Origin: JAPWJZ01 sp041287865
GTDB taxonomy: Bacteria > Pseudomonadota > Alphaproteobacteria > Micavibrionales > UBA2020
Direction of reading: 5' to 3'
Length of the DNA: 64,000 bases
Assembly (NCBI GenBank): GCA_041287865.1
Contig: JBGGMV010000092.1
Coordinates: 18,034-82,033 of the forward strand
The position numbers were made by a program, and so were the translations under genes. Position 1 is the first letter of the stretch. Each line of letters opens with the position of its first letter. The notes beneath the pieces were generated by a model. The model ran no database searches and was not told the origin of the DNA. It saw only the letters and a program-made list of their open reading frames with translations. Of the stretch, positions 1 through 7,696 are shown piece by piece.

Positions 1-2
1 AT

Positions 3-218
3 GTCATCCAAATCATCGCCTGCGCGCTGGTGCTGGTGGCCTTTATCGGCATCGCGGCATGGGAGGAGCATATATTGCACGAAACCTATGACCACGGGCT
101 GGATATGAACGACCCGCTGCGGCTCTCGGTTACCGGGGCGTTTATTATGTATATGGGGTTCATGGGATTGTTCGAAATGCTCTGGGGTTTTACCGGCTCT
201 GCTAAAAAACGCAGATAA
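3..218 (+). CDS. Bax inhibitor-1 family membrane protein, C-terminal part
   Basis: The reading frame is open from base 3 and ends at 218, so the gene begins outside the window and only about 71 residues are visible. They align with the C-terminus of the complete Bax-inhibitor-1 protein that follows: both have W-E-x3-L-x2-T-Y, then S-V/M-x-G-A, then a Y-x2-F-x2-L-F-x-M hydrophobic helix. This makes it a tandem paralog. Members of the family are seven-helix inner-membrane proteins, some acting as pH-gated calcium leaks; the role here is inferred only from the family. It ends in a basic tail (AKKRR). Confidence 0.8.
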   Translation, partial: VIQIIACALVLVAFIGIAAWEEHILHETYDHGLDMNDPLRLSVTGAFIMYMGFMGLFEMLWGFTGSAKKRR

Positions 219-310
219 TTCAAAAGCTTAATAATATTGTCATCCAATTCATCCGATGCTACGTATAAGCCTTAAGAGTTAGTGTTTTAACATCAAGGGA
301 AGCCAAAACC

Positions 311-1030
311 ATGTCTTACAACCGTTTTGACGCCGTTCAATCAGGCGCACAGGGCCGCGCGATCGACCCCGGCCTGCAGGCCTTTATGCGCAACGTCTAT
401 AACACCATGGGCGTCGGCCTGGTGCTGACGGGCGTGACGGCCTATGCCCTGTCGCAGATCGACGGCATCCGCGAGACGCTTTACACCTCGGGCCTGTTCT
501 ATGTGGCCGCCTTTGCGCCGCTGGTCTTTTTGCTGTTCGGTTTCACGCACAACCGCATCGTGCGCATGTCGGCCTCGCAGCTGCTGCTCATGTTCTCGGC
601 TTTCGCGGTCACCATGGGCGTGTCGATGGGTTCCATCTTCCTCGTCTACAGCACCGCCGATATCGCGCGCGCCTTCTTCGTCACCGCCGGCACCTTTGCG
701 GGCATGAGCCTTTACGGCTATACAACGAAGCGCGACCTCTCGGCCTTCCGCTCGTTCCTGTTCATGGGCCTGCTGGGCGTGTTTATCGCGTCGATTGTGA
801 ACATCTTCCTCGGCTCCGGCCTGATGCAGTTTGTTATTTCCTGCGCGGGTGTGCTGGTGTTTACAGGCCTGACCGCATGGGAAACGCAGAACCTGCGCCA
901 GACCTATGCCGAAACCAACGGCCACGAAGCCAACAGCAAGATGGCCGTGATGGGCGCGCTGGGCCTCTACCTCAACTTCGTCAACCTGTTCCAGATGATC
1001 CTGCACCTGATGGGCGGCAACAGGGAATAA
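311..1030 (+). CDS. Bax inhibitor-1/YccA family membrane protein
   Basis: A 239-residue protein of the usual length for the family. A polar N-terminus of about 25 residues, which includes the R-A-I-D-P-G-L segment typical of bacterial members, is followed by seven hydrophobic helices and the conserved W-E-T-x-N-L-R-Q-T-Y segment near residue 195. The start is supported by AAGGGA about eight bases upstream of the ATG. It lies 92 bases after a partial paralog and is closed by a strong terminator. The family is linked to membrane stress, protease interaction and calcium homeostasis; no specific function can be read from the sequence. Confidence 0.92.
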   Translation: MSYNRFDAVQSGAQGRAIDPGLQAFMRNVYNTMGVGLVLTGVTAYALSQIDGIRETLYTSGLFYVAAFAPLVFLLFGFTHNRIVRMSASQLLLMFSAFAVTMGVSMGSIFLVYSTADIARAFFVTAGTFAGMSLYGYTTKRDLSAFRSFLFMGLLGVFIASIVNIFLGSGLMQFVISCAGVLVFTGLTAWETQNLRQTYAETNGHEANSKMAVMGALGLYLNFVNLFQMILHLMGGNRE

Positions 1031-1052
1031 GCGATACTCAACGTCACTGAAC

Positions 1053-1084
1053 AAAACCCCGCCTCTTAAAAGGCGGGGTTTTTG
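1053..1084 (+). terminator. Rho-independent terminator after the Bax-inhibitor gene
   Basis: AAAACCCCGCCT and AGGCGGGGTTTT form a long stem around a short TTAAA loop, and a T-rich run follows. It sits 23 bases after the stop codon at 1030. Confidence 0.9.
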
Positions 1085-1159
1085 TTTGCCGAAGGCGCGG
1101 TTTTTGTTTGGTTACTCTTTTTTAACTGTCTACAACCTATAATTGCGTCAGGAGTATTT

Positions 1160-2068
1160 ATGCAACTGATCGGCACATCGGCTGTTTGGATGGAAACGCT
1201 GGATCTTGCGGCCAAAGCCGCGCAGAGCCGCGCGCGCCTGCTGCTGCTGGGTGAAACCGGCACGGGCAAGGATATGCTGGCCCGTTACATCCATATTCGC
1301 AGCGGCAGGGCGGCTGCGCCCTTCGTCGCGCTTAACTGCGCGGCATTGTCGCCGGAACTGCTGGAATCAGAATTGTTCGGCCATGCGAAGGGCGCCTTTA
1401 CCGGCGCATCCCGCGCGCATGACGGATTGGCGGCAGCGGCGCATGGCGGCACGTTGTTTCTGGACGAGATTGCCGAGCTTGCCCCCGCACTCCAGGCGAA
1501 GCTGCTGCGCTTCGTCGATACGGGCGAATACCGGCCCGTCGGTTCAACACAGGCAAAACGCGCCGATGTGCGGCTGATCGCTGCCACCCACCAGCCGCTG
1601 GAATTGCGCGTGGGCGACGGACGTTTCCGCGAAGACCTTTATTTCCGCCTGTCGGTGCTGACGATAACGCTGCCCCCCTTGCGCGCGCGGGCGGAAGATA
1701 TCGCGCCGCTCGCCCGCCATTTCCTGACACTTGCTGCGGCGGAGGAAGGCAAGAATTTTACAGGTATCTCAGCCGAAGCCGAAGCCGCGCTATCCGCCCG
1801 CGCTTTCGCTGGCAACGTGCGGGAACTGGAAAACCTGATCCGCCGCGCGGTGGTGATGCACGAAGGTCCGGTGCTGGCAGCGTCGCATCTGCCGCCGCCA
1901 CGACAGGCAGAAGCTATACAAGTTTCAACGGCTCCTCGCCCCTTACGCCTTCTGGAGCAGGAAGCCATCGAGGCCGCCATCGACTATTGCGGCGGCAATA
2001 TTCCCCGCGCCGCTGCCTTGCTGGAGGTTGCGCCCTCCACGATTTACCGCCGGCGCGAGGTGAATTAG
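1160..2068 (+). CDS. Sigma-54-dependent transcriptional activator without a sensory domain
   Basis: A 302-residue bacterial enhancer-binding protein. From the ATG at 1160 it shows Walker A GETGTGKD (residues 31-38), the sigma-54-contacting loop GAFTGA (78-83), Walker B GGTLFLDEI (about 97-105) and a C-terminal Fis-type helix-turn-helix (about residues 270-302, G-G-N-I-P-R-A-A-A-L-L). GGAG lies five bases before this ATG. An upstream in-frame ATG at 1082 overlaps the preceding terminator and is less likely. There is no N-terminal receiver, PAS or GAF domain, so activity must be controlled by expression or by a partner protein. rpoN itself lies at 37317. The target promoters are unknown. Confidence 0.9.
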   Translation: MQLIGTSAVWMETLDLAAKAAQSRARLLLLGETGTGKDMLARYIHIRSGRAAAPFVALNCAALSPELLESELFGHAKGAFTGASRAHDGLAAAAHGGTLFLDEIAELAPALQAKLLRFVDTGEYRPVGSTQAKRADVRLIAATHQPLELRVGDGRFREDLYFRLSVLTITLPPLRARAEDIAPLARHFLTLAAAEEGKNFTGISAEAEAALSARAFAGNVRELENLIRRAVVMHEGPVLAASHLPPPRQAEAIQVSTAPRPLRLLEQEAIEAAIDYCGGNIPRAAALLEVAPSTIYRRREVN

Positions 2069-2110
2069 GCATTAAATTCAATGTTTAAGCCTTTGCACCC
2101 CTGAATCCCC

Positions 2111-2139
2111 TTGAATCGCGCTGGCAGGCAGTTTATGTT
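2111..2139 (+). promoter_or_regulatory. Predicted sigma-70 promoter of tRNA-Ala
   Basis: TTGAAT, a 17-base spacer and TATGTT lie 27 bases before the tRNA 5' end, at the right distance for a short precursor leader. Confidence 0.55.
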
Positions 2140-2166
2140 TCCCCCACTTCCGGATTCTTTTACGGA

Positions 2167-2242
2167 GGGCCCGTAGCTCAGCTGGGAGAGCGCCTGCATG
2201 GCATGCAGGAGGTCGTCGGTTCGATCCCGATCGGGTCCACCA
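2167..2242 (+). tRNA. tRNA-Ala (anticodon GGC)
   Basis: A 76-base cloverleaf with encoded CCA. The acceptor GGGCCCG pairs with CGGGTCC with one G-U pair; the D arm contains TAGCTCAGCTGGGAGAGC; the anticodon stem CCTGC/GCAGG encloses ATGGCAT, giving anticodon GGC; the T arm contains GGTTCGATCC. It reads GCC and GCU alanine codons. It stands alone and is not in an rRNA operon. Confidence 0.95.
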
Positions 2243-2315
2243 AGTTTTTCACAACATCGCTGTTTTTGTTTTTGCCGCCGAACCGACGGTCTTTATTTGC
2301 GCGCGGAGCGCGTGA

Positions 2316-2337
2316 GGTTCGATCCCGATCGGGTCCA
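2316..2337 (+). repeat. Duplicate of the tRNA-Ala 3' end, attachment-site-like
   Basis: These 22 bases are identical to bases 2218-2239, the T arm and 3' acceptor strand of the tRNA-Ala gene. The copy is 98 bases downstream, lacks the final CCA and is followed by AAGTT, as the tRNA itself is after its CCA. Integrating elements that use tRNA genes leave direct repeats of exactly this part, but here only about 80 bases lie between the copies and no integrase is present. Confidence 0.7.
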
Positions 2338-2350
2338 AGTTATTAAAAGA

Positions 2351-2382
2351 AAAAAGCCCCGCGCTTGCGCACGGGGCTTTTT
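2351..2382. terminator. Bidirectional terminator between tRNA-Ala and the HU gene
   Basis: AAAAAGCCCCG and CGGGGCTTTTT form an 11-base-pair stem around a ten-base loop. T-runs exist on both strands, so it can end both the plus-strand tRNA transcript and the minus-strand HU gene, whose stop is at 2404. Confidence 0.88.
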
Positions 2383-2403
2383 CTTGTCGAAAGTTCTATC
2401 CGA

Positions 2404-2772
2404 TTAGGAAAGAGCTGCCGATTTCAGTTTTTTCAGCGGACGGATCTTCACGCGCACCGAAGCGGGCTTCGCAGCCGCTTTCATCATTTCGCCGGTGGCG
2501 GGGTTGCGGATCAGCGTGCCTGCTTTGCGAGCGGGAACTTTGCGCAGCGTGACTTTCATCAGGCCGGGCAGGATGAAGATGCCATTGCCTTTCGGATGGA
2601 CCGAACCCAGCATGGTGTTTTCGAGCGTCGAGAGGACGCCAGCAGCTTGCTTGCGGCTCAGTTCGTTCTGCTCGGCGAGCAGGCCGATGAGGCCCGACTT
2701 CGTGAGCTGGCCCTTCACGGGCGTGATTGCAACGGGTTTAGCGGATTTTTTAGCGGAGGATTTCTTAGCCAT
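2404..2772 (-). CDS. HU family DNA-binding protein with lysine-rich N-terminus
   Basis: A 122-residue nucleoid protein. The HU/IHF fold runs from about residue 20, and the DNA-binding arm is recognisable around R-N-P-A-T-G-E (about residues 90-96), followed by the strand V-R-V-K-I-R-P-L. Typical HU is about 90 residues; here about 20 extra N-terminal residues rich in K, S and A (MAKKSSAKKSAK) precede the fold and probably add non-specific DNA contacts. It is transcribed alone from a promoter with a perfect -10 and ends at a strong terminator. Confidence 0.9.
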   Translation of the reverse strand: MAKKSSAKKSAKPVAITPVKGQLTKSGLIGLLAEQNELSRKQAAGVLSTLENTMLGSVHPKGNGIFILPGLMKVTLRKVPARKAGTLIRNPATGEMMKAAAKPASVRVKIRPLKKLKSAALS

Positions 2773-2825
2773 GTTGATGCACTTTCTTTTCTAGAGCGTT
2801 AGCGTTTTTAAAGGATATTGCAGCC

Positions 2826-2853
2826 ATTATATTGTTTTTTTGCAAACACCCAA
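2826..2853 (-). promoter_or_regulatory. Predicted promoter of the HU gene
   Basis: On the minus strand, TTGGGT, a 16-base A-rich spacer and a perfect TATAAT. The -10 lies about 54 bases upstream of the HU start codon. Confidence 0.65.
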
Positions 2854-2896
2854 GCGGTTTTTCACTTTTATGCCGTTAAATCTGCACTTTTATGCA

Positions 2897-3178
2897 CTAT
2901 ATCTGGTGGCGGAGCCACGCCAGTATTTTCGGGCGCACCATCGGGTGCGGCAGGTTTTTGCCGTTGCTCCAGCGCGCGACAGCGCCGGATGACAGGCCGA
3001 AAGCGTCGCGGAAGGCGCTTTCCTCGACCCCGAAATCCGCCCTCGCGCGGGTGACAGCCTTGGCGAAAGTATCGTCGGCAACGTGGCCGCCATGCTCTAA
3101 AAGCCCCAGTTTTGCCTTGAAAAGCGCCTTTTCCACAGGGGCCGACGTCTTGTTAAAAACTTTCTTCAACTCGTTCAT
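2897..3178 (-). CDS. Small HTH (XRE-like) DNA-binding protein
   Basis: A 93-residue protein. The C-terminal half contains a helix-turn-helix resembling Cro/XRE proteins: E-S-A-F-R-D-A-F-G-L-S-S-G-A-V-A-R-W-S-N-G (about residues 53-73) followed by N-L-P-H-P. The N-terminal half is charged and helical. AAAGGA lies six bases before the ATG. The target is unknown. It is separated from the next minus-strand gene upstream by a 212-base region that holds its own promoter-terminator pair. Confidence 0.7.
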   Translation of the reverse strand: MNELKKVFNKTSAPVEKALFKAKLGLLEHGGHVADDTFAKAVTRARADFGVEESAFRDAFGLSSGAVARWSNGKNLPHPMVRPKILAWLRHQI

Positions 3179-3265
3179 TCTGAATCCTTTTCAATATGTT
3201 ACCCGGCACGACAAGGCTGCTGAAAACTACTTGGCGGCCTCCTGCGGTGATGAAAAGGAGAAAGC

Positions 3266-3303
3266 AAAAATACGAAAGCCCCTGCCGGAAATTCGGCGGG
3301 GGC
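3266..3303 (-). terminator. Minus-strand terminator in the 3179-3390 intergenic region
   Basis: Read on the minus strand, GCCCC and GCCG pair with CGGC and GGGGC around an AATTTC loop with a single bulge, followed by TTTCGTATTTTT. It lies 88 bases after the stop of the 380-residue gene, downstream of another minus-strand promoter. Confidence 0.7.
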
Positions 3304-3344
3304 GGCGGTCGGCTGTAACAGTCGGCTGCGTCATGAATAGCTAA

Positions 3345-3373
3345 AGACTAGCCGATCGCGTCAACCCTGTCAA
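3345..3373 (-). promoter_or_regulatory. Predicted minus-strand promoter upstream of a terminator
   Basis: TTGACA, a 17-base spacer and TAGTCT on the minus strand. Transcription starting near 3338 would meet the terminator at 3303-3266 after about 70 bases, before the HTH gene at 3178. It could make a small RNA or an attenuated leader for the HTH gene. Confidence 0.5.
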
Positions 3374-3390
3374 AAATCATATGGTAATAG

Positions 3391-4533
3391 CTATTTCTTG
3401 GCGCCGGGTGCGTGATGCACTTTTGCGACAGGCGCAGGCAAATGCGCATGTTCGGGTTGGGCCATCACAACCTTGATGCGCGGCGACGCGGCGTTGAAAT
3501 CGCCGGAAAGCCCTCCCCGCTCTTCGGGCGTGAAGATCAGCTTGTCGTAGTCGATCGTCTCGCGCCGGTTGGGATTCTGCGCGTGATCATACTGCGCCTG
3601 CAGCTGCGCTTCCGATCTGTCCATCTGCGCGCGGAGCACAAGGTCGGCGCCCGGCAGGGGCAGCAGGCCGACGGCACCGATCACGCCTTCCTTCACCACG
3701 GCGGCGGTACGTTTCATTTCGGCAAGGCCTTTCAACGTTTCGGCGCGCTCGATTTCCTGCGGCGTCTGGCCGCTGACAGCGGGAATTTCTGCGGCGCTGG
3801 CCGCCGTCGACATCGCCGACATCGTCGTCACCACGCCAAGCGCGGTGCCGAGCAGCGGGATTTTCTTGGCGAAGGAGCTGCCCACGGCCTTCACAACGCC
3901 TGTTTTTACAGCGCCGGACGCTATTTTCGAGGCGTCGATGCCGGCATCTACAGCTGTTGCCGCCGCCTTGACGCCCGCGCCTGCCAGCACGGCTTTGCCT
4001 TCCTGTTTCAGCAGGTAGCTGCCGACGATCGAGACTTCGTCGCGGCCGTTCAGCAGACCCGCTTCCTTGAATACTTTGGTGGCGGCGGTGCGCGCGGCGG
4101 GGTCAACCGTTTTTCCGGCGGCGATATCGCGCATGGTTTCAACTGCGGGGCCGGCCTTGTCGCCCTGTTTGGCAAGGCGCGCGGCGGCCTCGCGGATGTC
4201 TGATTGCGCCAGCGCATGCGCGCCTTCGCGCACAAGGGATTCAGGAACGGCGTTCGCGGGCTTGCCCTTCATGAAGTCGGCGACGAAATTGACCGCGCCT
4301 TTATCTTCGGAGAATTTTCCGAGGTTGGTTTTCAGGAGCGCCTTTTCGGCGTCAGAGAGCGGCTTGCCTTCTTTCAAATGCTGGAGCGCCGACGAGCCTT
4401 CGATTTTTTTCATCCCGTCGCGCAGCGCGACGAAATCATCTTTGGTGAAATAGTCGCGCGTCGTCGTCCAGCTGGTGCGGCCACCCATTGTCAGGTCGAC
4501 CACTATTTTGCCGTCGCGGGTATGTTCAGCCAT
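3391..4533 (-). CDS. Hypothetical protein, 380 residues, with central hydrophobic segments
   Basis: I do not recognise this protein. It starts with a charged domain (MAEHTRDGKIVVDL; the motif M-G-G-R-T-S-W follows), continues as long helical Ala/Lys-rich sequence, and has two hydrophobic stretches: one at about residues 225-250 (IPLLGTALGVVTTMSAMSTA) and one at about 285-300 (VIGAVGLLPLPGADLVL). The C-terminus is rich in His, Pro and Ala. There is no signal peptide. The hydrophobic stretches could insert into or associate with a membrane. It is monocistronic, on the minus strand between two small unknown genes. Confidence 0.6.
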   Translation of the reverse strand: MAEHTRDGKIVVDLTMGGRTSWTTTRDYFTKDDFVALRDGMKKIEGSSALQHLKEGKPLSDAEKALLKTNLGKFSEDKGAVNFVADFMKGKPANAVPESLVREGAHALAQSDIREAAARLAKQGDKAGPAVETMRDIAAGKTVDPAARTAATKVFKEAGLLNGRDEVSIVGSYLLKQEGKAVLAGAGVKAAATAVDAGIDASKIASGAVKTGVVKAVGSSFAKKIPLLGTALGVVTTMSAMSTAASAAEIPAVSGQTPQEIERAETLKGLAEMKRTAAVVKEGVIGAVGLLPLPGADLVLRAQMDRSEAQLQAQYDHAQNPNRRETIDYDKLIFTPEERGGLSGDFNAASPRIKVVMAQPEHAHLPAPVAKVHHAPGAKK

Positions 4534-4610
4534 GCGGGAAACTCCGGATTCGGGACATATATTATGTTATCCGAAGCCGGTAAAGGTTGGATTAACGGGC
4601 GTTCTTATTC

Positions 4611-5204
4611 CTAAGACGCTGGTTTTTCAGGGGAAACATCGGCGGGTGTCTGGATTGCCGCGCGGTCCAGCTTCCACAGGTAGCGCCAGTATATAAGGTT
4701 CACGCCGCCATAGGTGAAGAAGACCCCGGGGTCGAAGAACATTTCGCGCACCGGAGAATCAAGCACCGAACCGCCGATCGTGGTGATCGCGGCCATCGTG
4801 AAACCGTAATAGAGCATCCGCTTGCGGTACTGCGCCGCCAGCGCGGAGAGCTCGTTGAAGCTGCGCGGCAGGAAGACAATGGCCGCCCAGTAGCAGAAGA
4901 GGCTGACCTGGCTGGTATCGGGGCTGCGCCACGGATCATGCCGCAGCAGCAGCCAGCTGAACAGCACAAGGCCGAAAAGGCCGAAGAGGCAATAACTCGC
5001 CACGGCCGCACGCGAATGGGGATAAATCACCTTGGAGAGCTGCCGGTCGGCAAGGCAGGCGACGCTGAGGTAAAGCGCCGCGATCGCCATGTCGTTGAGG
5101 AAGCGCGACAGGTCGCCGCCCGAAAACCACCATTCGCCGATGCCCGCCGTAAAAAGGCCGACCACCAGGAAGCGTAAAAACGATTTCACCATTTCGGCCC
5201 GCAT
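4611..5204 (-). CDS. Hypothetical multi-pass membrane protein
   Basis: A 197-residue protein with about six predicted transmembrane helices (approximate residues 8-26, 38-52, 68-87, 100-113, 130-148 and 160-176) and a short polar C-terminal tail. Histidine, arginine and aromatic residues between helices suggest loops, but no catalytic motif is seen and I do not recognise the family. It is divergent from the DUF898 gene, with a 128-base gap holding the promoters of both. Confidence 0.6.
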   Translation of the reverse strand: MRAEMVKSFLRFLVVGLFTAGIGEWWFSGGDLSRFLNDMAIAALYLSVACLADRQLSKVIYPHSRAAVASYCLFGLFGLVLFSWLLLRHDPWRSPDTSQVSLFCYWAAIVFLPRSFNELSALAAQYRKRMLYYGFTMAAITTIGGSVLDSPVREMFFDPGVFFTYGGVNLIYWRYLWKLDRAAIQTPADVSPEKPAS

Positions 5205-5332
5205 TGAAAATCCCCCCTGCCCGATACGTCCAAGATTAAACTATTCCTGCTTTTTTAACCATTCTTTGCTAGGCTTTAGCGGGGTATCGGGGCATTTCGC
5301 CCCTTAAAGTTATTTTTATACAGGGGCAGATT

Positions 5333-6310
5333 ATGGAACAGGCAGCAGAAGCACCGGCCACGGTACCGCCCGCCGCGAAACCCGCGCTGAAGGTCAACCG
5401 CCTGACCTATTGCGGCAAGACCGGCGCACTTTACGGCGTCTGGGTGAAGCAGCTGCTGCTTACCATCATCACGCTCGGCATCTACCGCTGCTGGGGCAAG
5501 ACGAACATCCGCCGCTACCTCTTCGCCGCAACGGAGCTGGACGGCGACCGTTTCGAATACCTTGGCACCGGCAAAGAGCTTTTCATGGGCATCCTGAAAA
5601 TCATCCCGGGCTATCTGGTCGTCGTCGGCATCTATGCCTACCTTAACTCGGAGCACCCGGGGCTGGGCTCCGTGGTCTTTATCCCCTTCATCTATCTCAT
5701 CCCCGTCTTCATGTATTCGGGCTACCGCTATCGCGTGAACCGCACGCAATGGCGCGGCATCAGGAGCCGCATGGGCGGGTCGGCCTTCGCCTATGGCGGC
5801 AAATATCTGGGGGGCATGTTTATCCAGCTTTTCACGCTGGGGCTGATGGCGCCGTCGGTCGACCTGAAGCGCTGGGAATACCAGGCGTCGCATATGCAGT
5901 TCGGCACCGTCCCCTTCCGCTTCAAAGGCGATCCCGCGAAGCTGCGCGCCGTCAATATCACGACACTGCTGCTGGCGATCCCGACGCTCTTCATGTCGCG
6001 GCTCTGGTACAAGGCGGCGCTGGAGCGGGAAAAGATGCGCGGCCTTGCGCTCGCCCATGTGCGTTTCCGCCTGACAGCCAAGGCCGGCGATTATATATGG
6101 CTGGCGCTTGGCAACTTCGGCCTGATACTGATCACGCTGGGCTTCGGCGCGCCGCTGGTGATGAACCGCAACATGCATTTCCTTGAAAAACACATGGCGC
6201 TGGGCGGCGATCTGGCCGCCTTCAACGCCGAACAGGTGGCGCTGGGCGGCGCCGGCGACGCGGAAGGCCTCGCCGATGTCTTCGACGTCGACCTTGGCAT
6301 TGCAGGGTAA
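5333..6310 (+). CDS. DUF898 (YjgN-like) membrane protein
   Basis: A 325-residue inner-membrane protein. The family signature is clear: G-x-L-Y-G-V-W-V-K-Q-L-L-L near residues 37-50, then T-L-G-I-Y-R-C-W-G-K-T-N-I-R-R-Y (about 53-68), with several hydrophobic helices, and the related motif T-L-G-F-G-A-P-L-V-M-N-R repeated near residue 267. No biochemical function is established for DUF898. It is followed four bases later by an M48 peptidase; this pairing is seen in other proteobacteria and suggests a membrane quality-control partnership, which is inference. Confidence 0.85.
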   Translation: MEQAAEAPATVPPAAKPALKVNRLTYCGKTGALYGVWVKQLLLTIITLGIYRCWGKTNIRRYLFAATELDGDRFEYLGTGKELFMGILKIIPGYLVVVGIYAYLNSEHPGLGSVVFIPFIYLIPVFMYSGYRYRVNRTQWRGIRSRMGGSAFAYGGKYLGGMFIQLFTLGLMAPSVDLKRWEYQASHMQFGTVPFRFKGDPAKLRAVNITTLLLAIPTLFMSRLWYKAALEREKMRGLALAHVRFRLTAKAGDYIWLALGNFGLILITLGFGAPLVMNRNMHFLEKHMALGGDLAAFNAEQVALGGAGDAEGLADVFDVDLGIAG

Positions 6311-6314
6311 CCCC

Positions 6315-7388
6315 ATGTCACGCGCAAAACTATACGACGGCAAGCAGGCGCGCCCCATCGACGTGCTGATCGACGCGCAGGAACTTGACCTTGTCATCAT
6401 GACGGGCAACGACGGCACACCGCTCCGCAAATGGCCGTGGAACGAAGTCGTCGTCATGAGCCGCCCCGAAGGGGGATTGGAAGGCGTGCTGTCGCACCGC
6501 GTGCAGGCCGAATGCCGGCTGGTGATCGACGAGGGCGTCTGGGCGCGCGAGATCGCGATGAAGCTGCCCGCCAAAAACCCGCTGCCGCCGATGGGCGGAT
6601 ACATCGCGCTGACGCTTGGCGCGCTTGCCGTGCTGGCGGCGCTGATCTGGGGGGCACCCGCGGCGCTCGACCTTGCCGTGCGGGCCGTGCCGCGCAGCTG
6701 GGAAGAACCGGTTGGCGACCTTGCCTCCGAGTCATTTAAAACCGGCGGCACCTGCAAAGGATCGCAGCTGGCGACCGACGCGCTCGACCGCCTCGCGACC
6801 GCGCTGGACGAAGACAAGGGGAAATATAAAATCACCGTCGTCAACGACGGGCTTGTGAACGCGCTGACCTTCCCGGGGCGGCGGATTTTGCTGTTCAGGG
6901 GCTTTATAGATCAATCGACGACGCTGGACGAATTCGCCGGCGTGCTGGCCCATGAAGTCGGCCATGCGCATTACCGACATCCCTTCCGCGGTTTCGCGCG
7001 GCAGGTGGGGGCGCAGGTGCTGCTGGGGCTGATCGTCGGCGATGCGGGCGCGATCACCACCGCGACCGACGCCGCGAATACGCTGCTGATGCTGCAGGGC
7101 AGCCGCGAGTTCGAGCTGGCGGCCGATGCCTATGCGGTAAAAGTGCTGGCGAAGAACGGCTTCGGCACCGGCGGGCTTGCCACCTTCCTCCGCAAGACCG
7201 AGGCCGCGAACAAGAAAAGCCACGGCGACCTCGACATGCCCGAATTCATGAGCACCCACCCCGTCACCGACGGCCGTATCGAAAAACTGCAGGCCGAAAT
7301 CGCCAAGCTGGACAAGAAGCAGAAACGTTTGCCCGCGCGCATTATTAATGACCGCGAGTGGAATGCAATCAAGGCGTTTTGCCGATGA
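6315..7388 (+). CDS. M48 family zinc metallopeptidase, membrane-anchored
   Basis: A 357-residue protein. An N-terminal cytoplasmic domain of about 90 residues is followed by a transmembrane helix (about 95-113), then the peptidase domain with the zinc site H-E-V-G-H (residues 213-217) and the third-ligand region R-E-F-E-L-A-A-D (about 264-271). S-T-H-P-V-T-D-G-R follows as in Oma1/LoiP/BepA-type peptidases. The ATG at 6315 follows the DUF898 stop by four bases. A catalytic domain beyond the membrane helix points to periplasmic proteolysis of misfolded envelope proteins. Confidence 0.88.
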   Translation: MSRAKLYDGKQARPIDVLIDAQELDLVIMTGNDGTPLRKWPWNEVVVMSRPEGGLEGVLSHRVQAECRLVIDEGVWAREIAMKLPAKNPLPPMGGYIALTLGALAVLAALIWGAPAALDLAVRAVPRSWEEPVGDLASESFKTGGTCKGSQLATDALDRLATALDEDKGKYKITVVNDGLVNALTFPGRRILLFRGFIDQSTTLDEFAGVLAHEVGHAHYRHPFRGFARQVGAQVLLGLIVGDAGAITTATDAANTLLMLQGSREFELAADAYAVKVLAKNGFGTGGLATFLRKTEAANKKSHGDLDMPEFMSTHPVTDGRIEKLQAEIAKLDKKQKRLPARIINDREWNAIKAFCR

Positions 7389-7696
7389 CAGATGCAGAGG
7401 GTAAGGCGAAGTTTTTTTCCGCCTGCATCTACATATTGGCTTTAACCAACGGCGGGCTTGGCTCTTTTGTAACGAAACGGGTGTTTAACCTCGCCCAATG
7501 GTCTGACGTCTACGGCGGCTGGCTGCTGCTTTATACGAGTGTTCCGCTCCTTGTGCTGTGGATCACAGCCATACTGCCACTGACTTTGCGCAAAAAAGAT
7601 AAGCTGCTCCCTGCCCTGTTGCTGGCGGCGACGGGAACATTGTTTTTTACTTTTTGTCTGATGTCGGGGAAGCTGCCGGATACGGATAGTTTCTAG
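7385..7696 (+). CDS. Small membrane protein, unknown function
   Basis: A 103-residue protein with three hydrophobic segments (about residues 10-28, 48-65 and 76-93). Its ATG overlaps the TGA of the M48 peptidase (ATGA), so it is the third gene of a translationally coupled DUF898-M48 operon. I do not recognise the family. Its stop codon shares the palindrome CTAG with the convergent acetyltransferase gene. Confidence 0.65.
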   Translation: MTDAEGKAKFFSACIYILALTNGGLGSFVTKRVFNLAQWSDVYGGWLLLYTSVPLLVLWITAILPLTLRKKDKLLPALLLAATGTLFFTFCLMSGKLPDTDSF

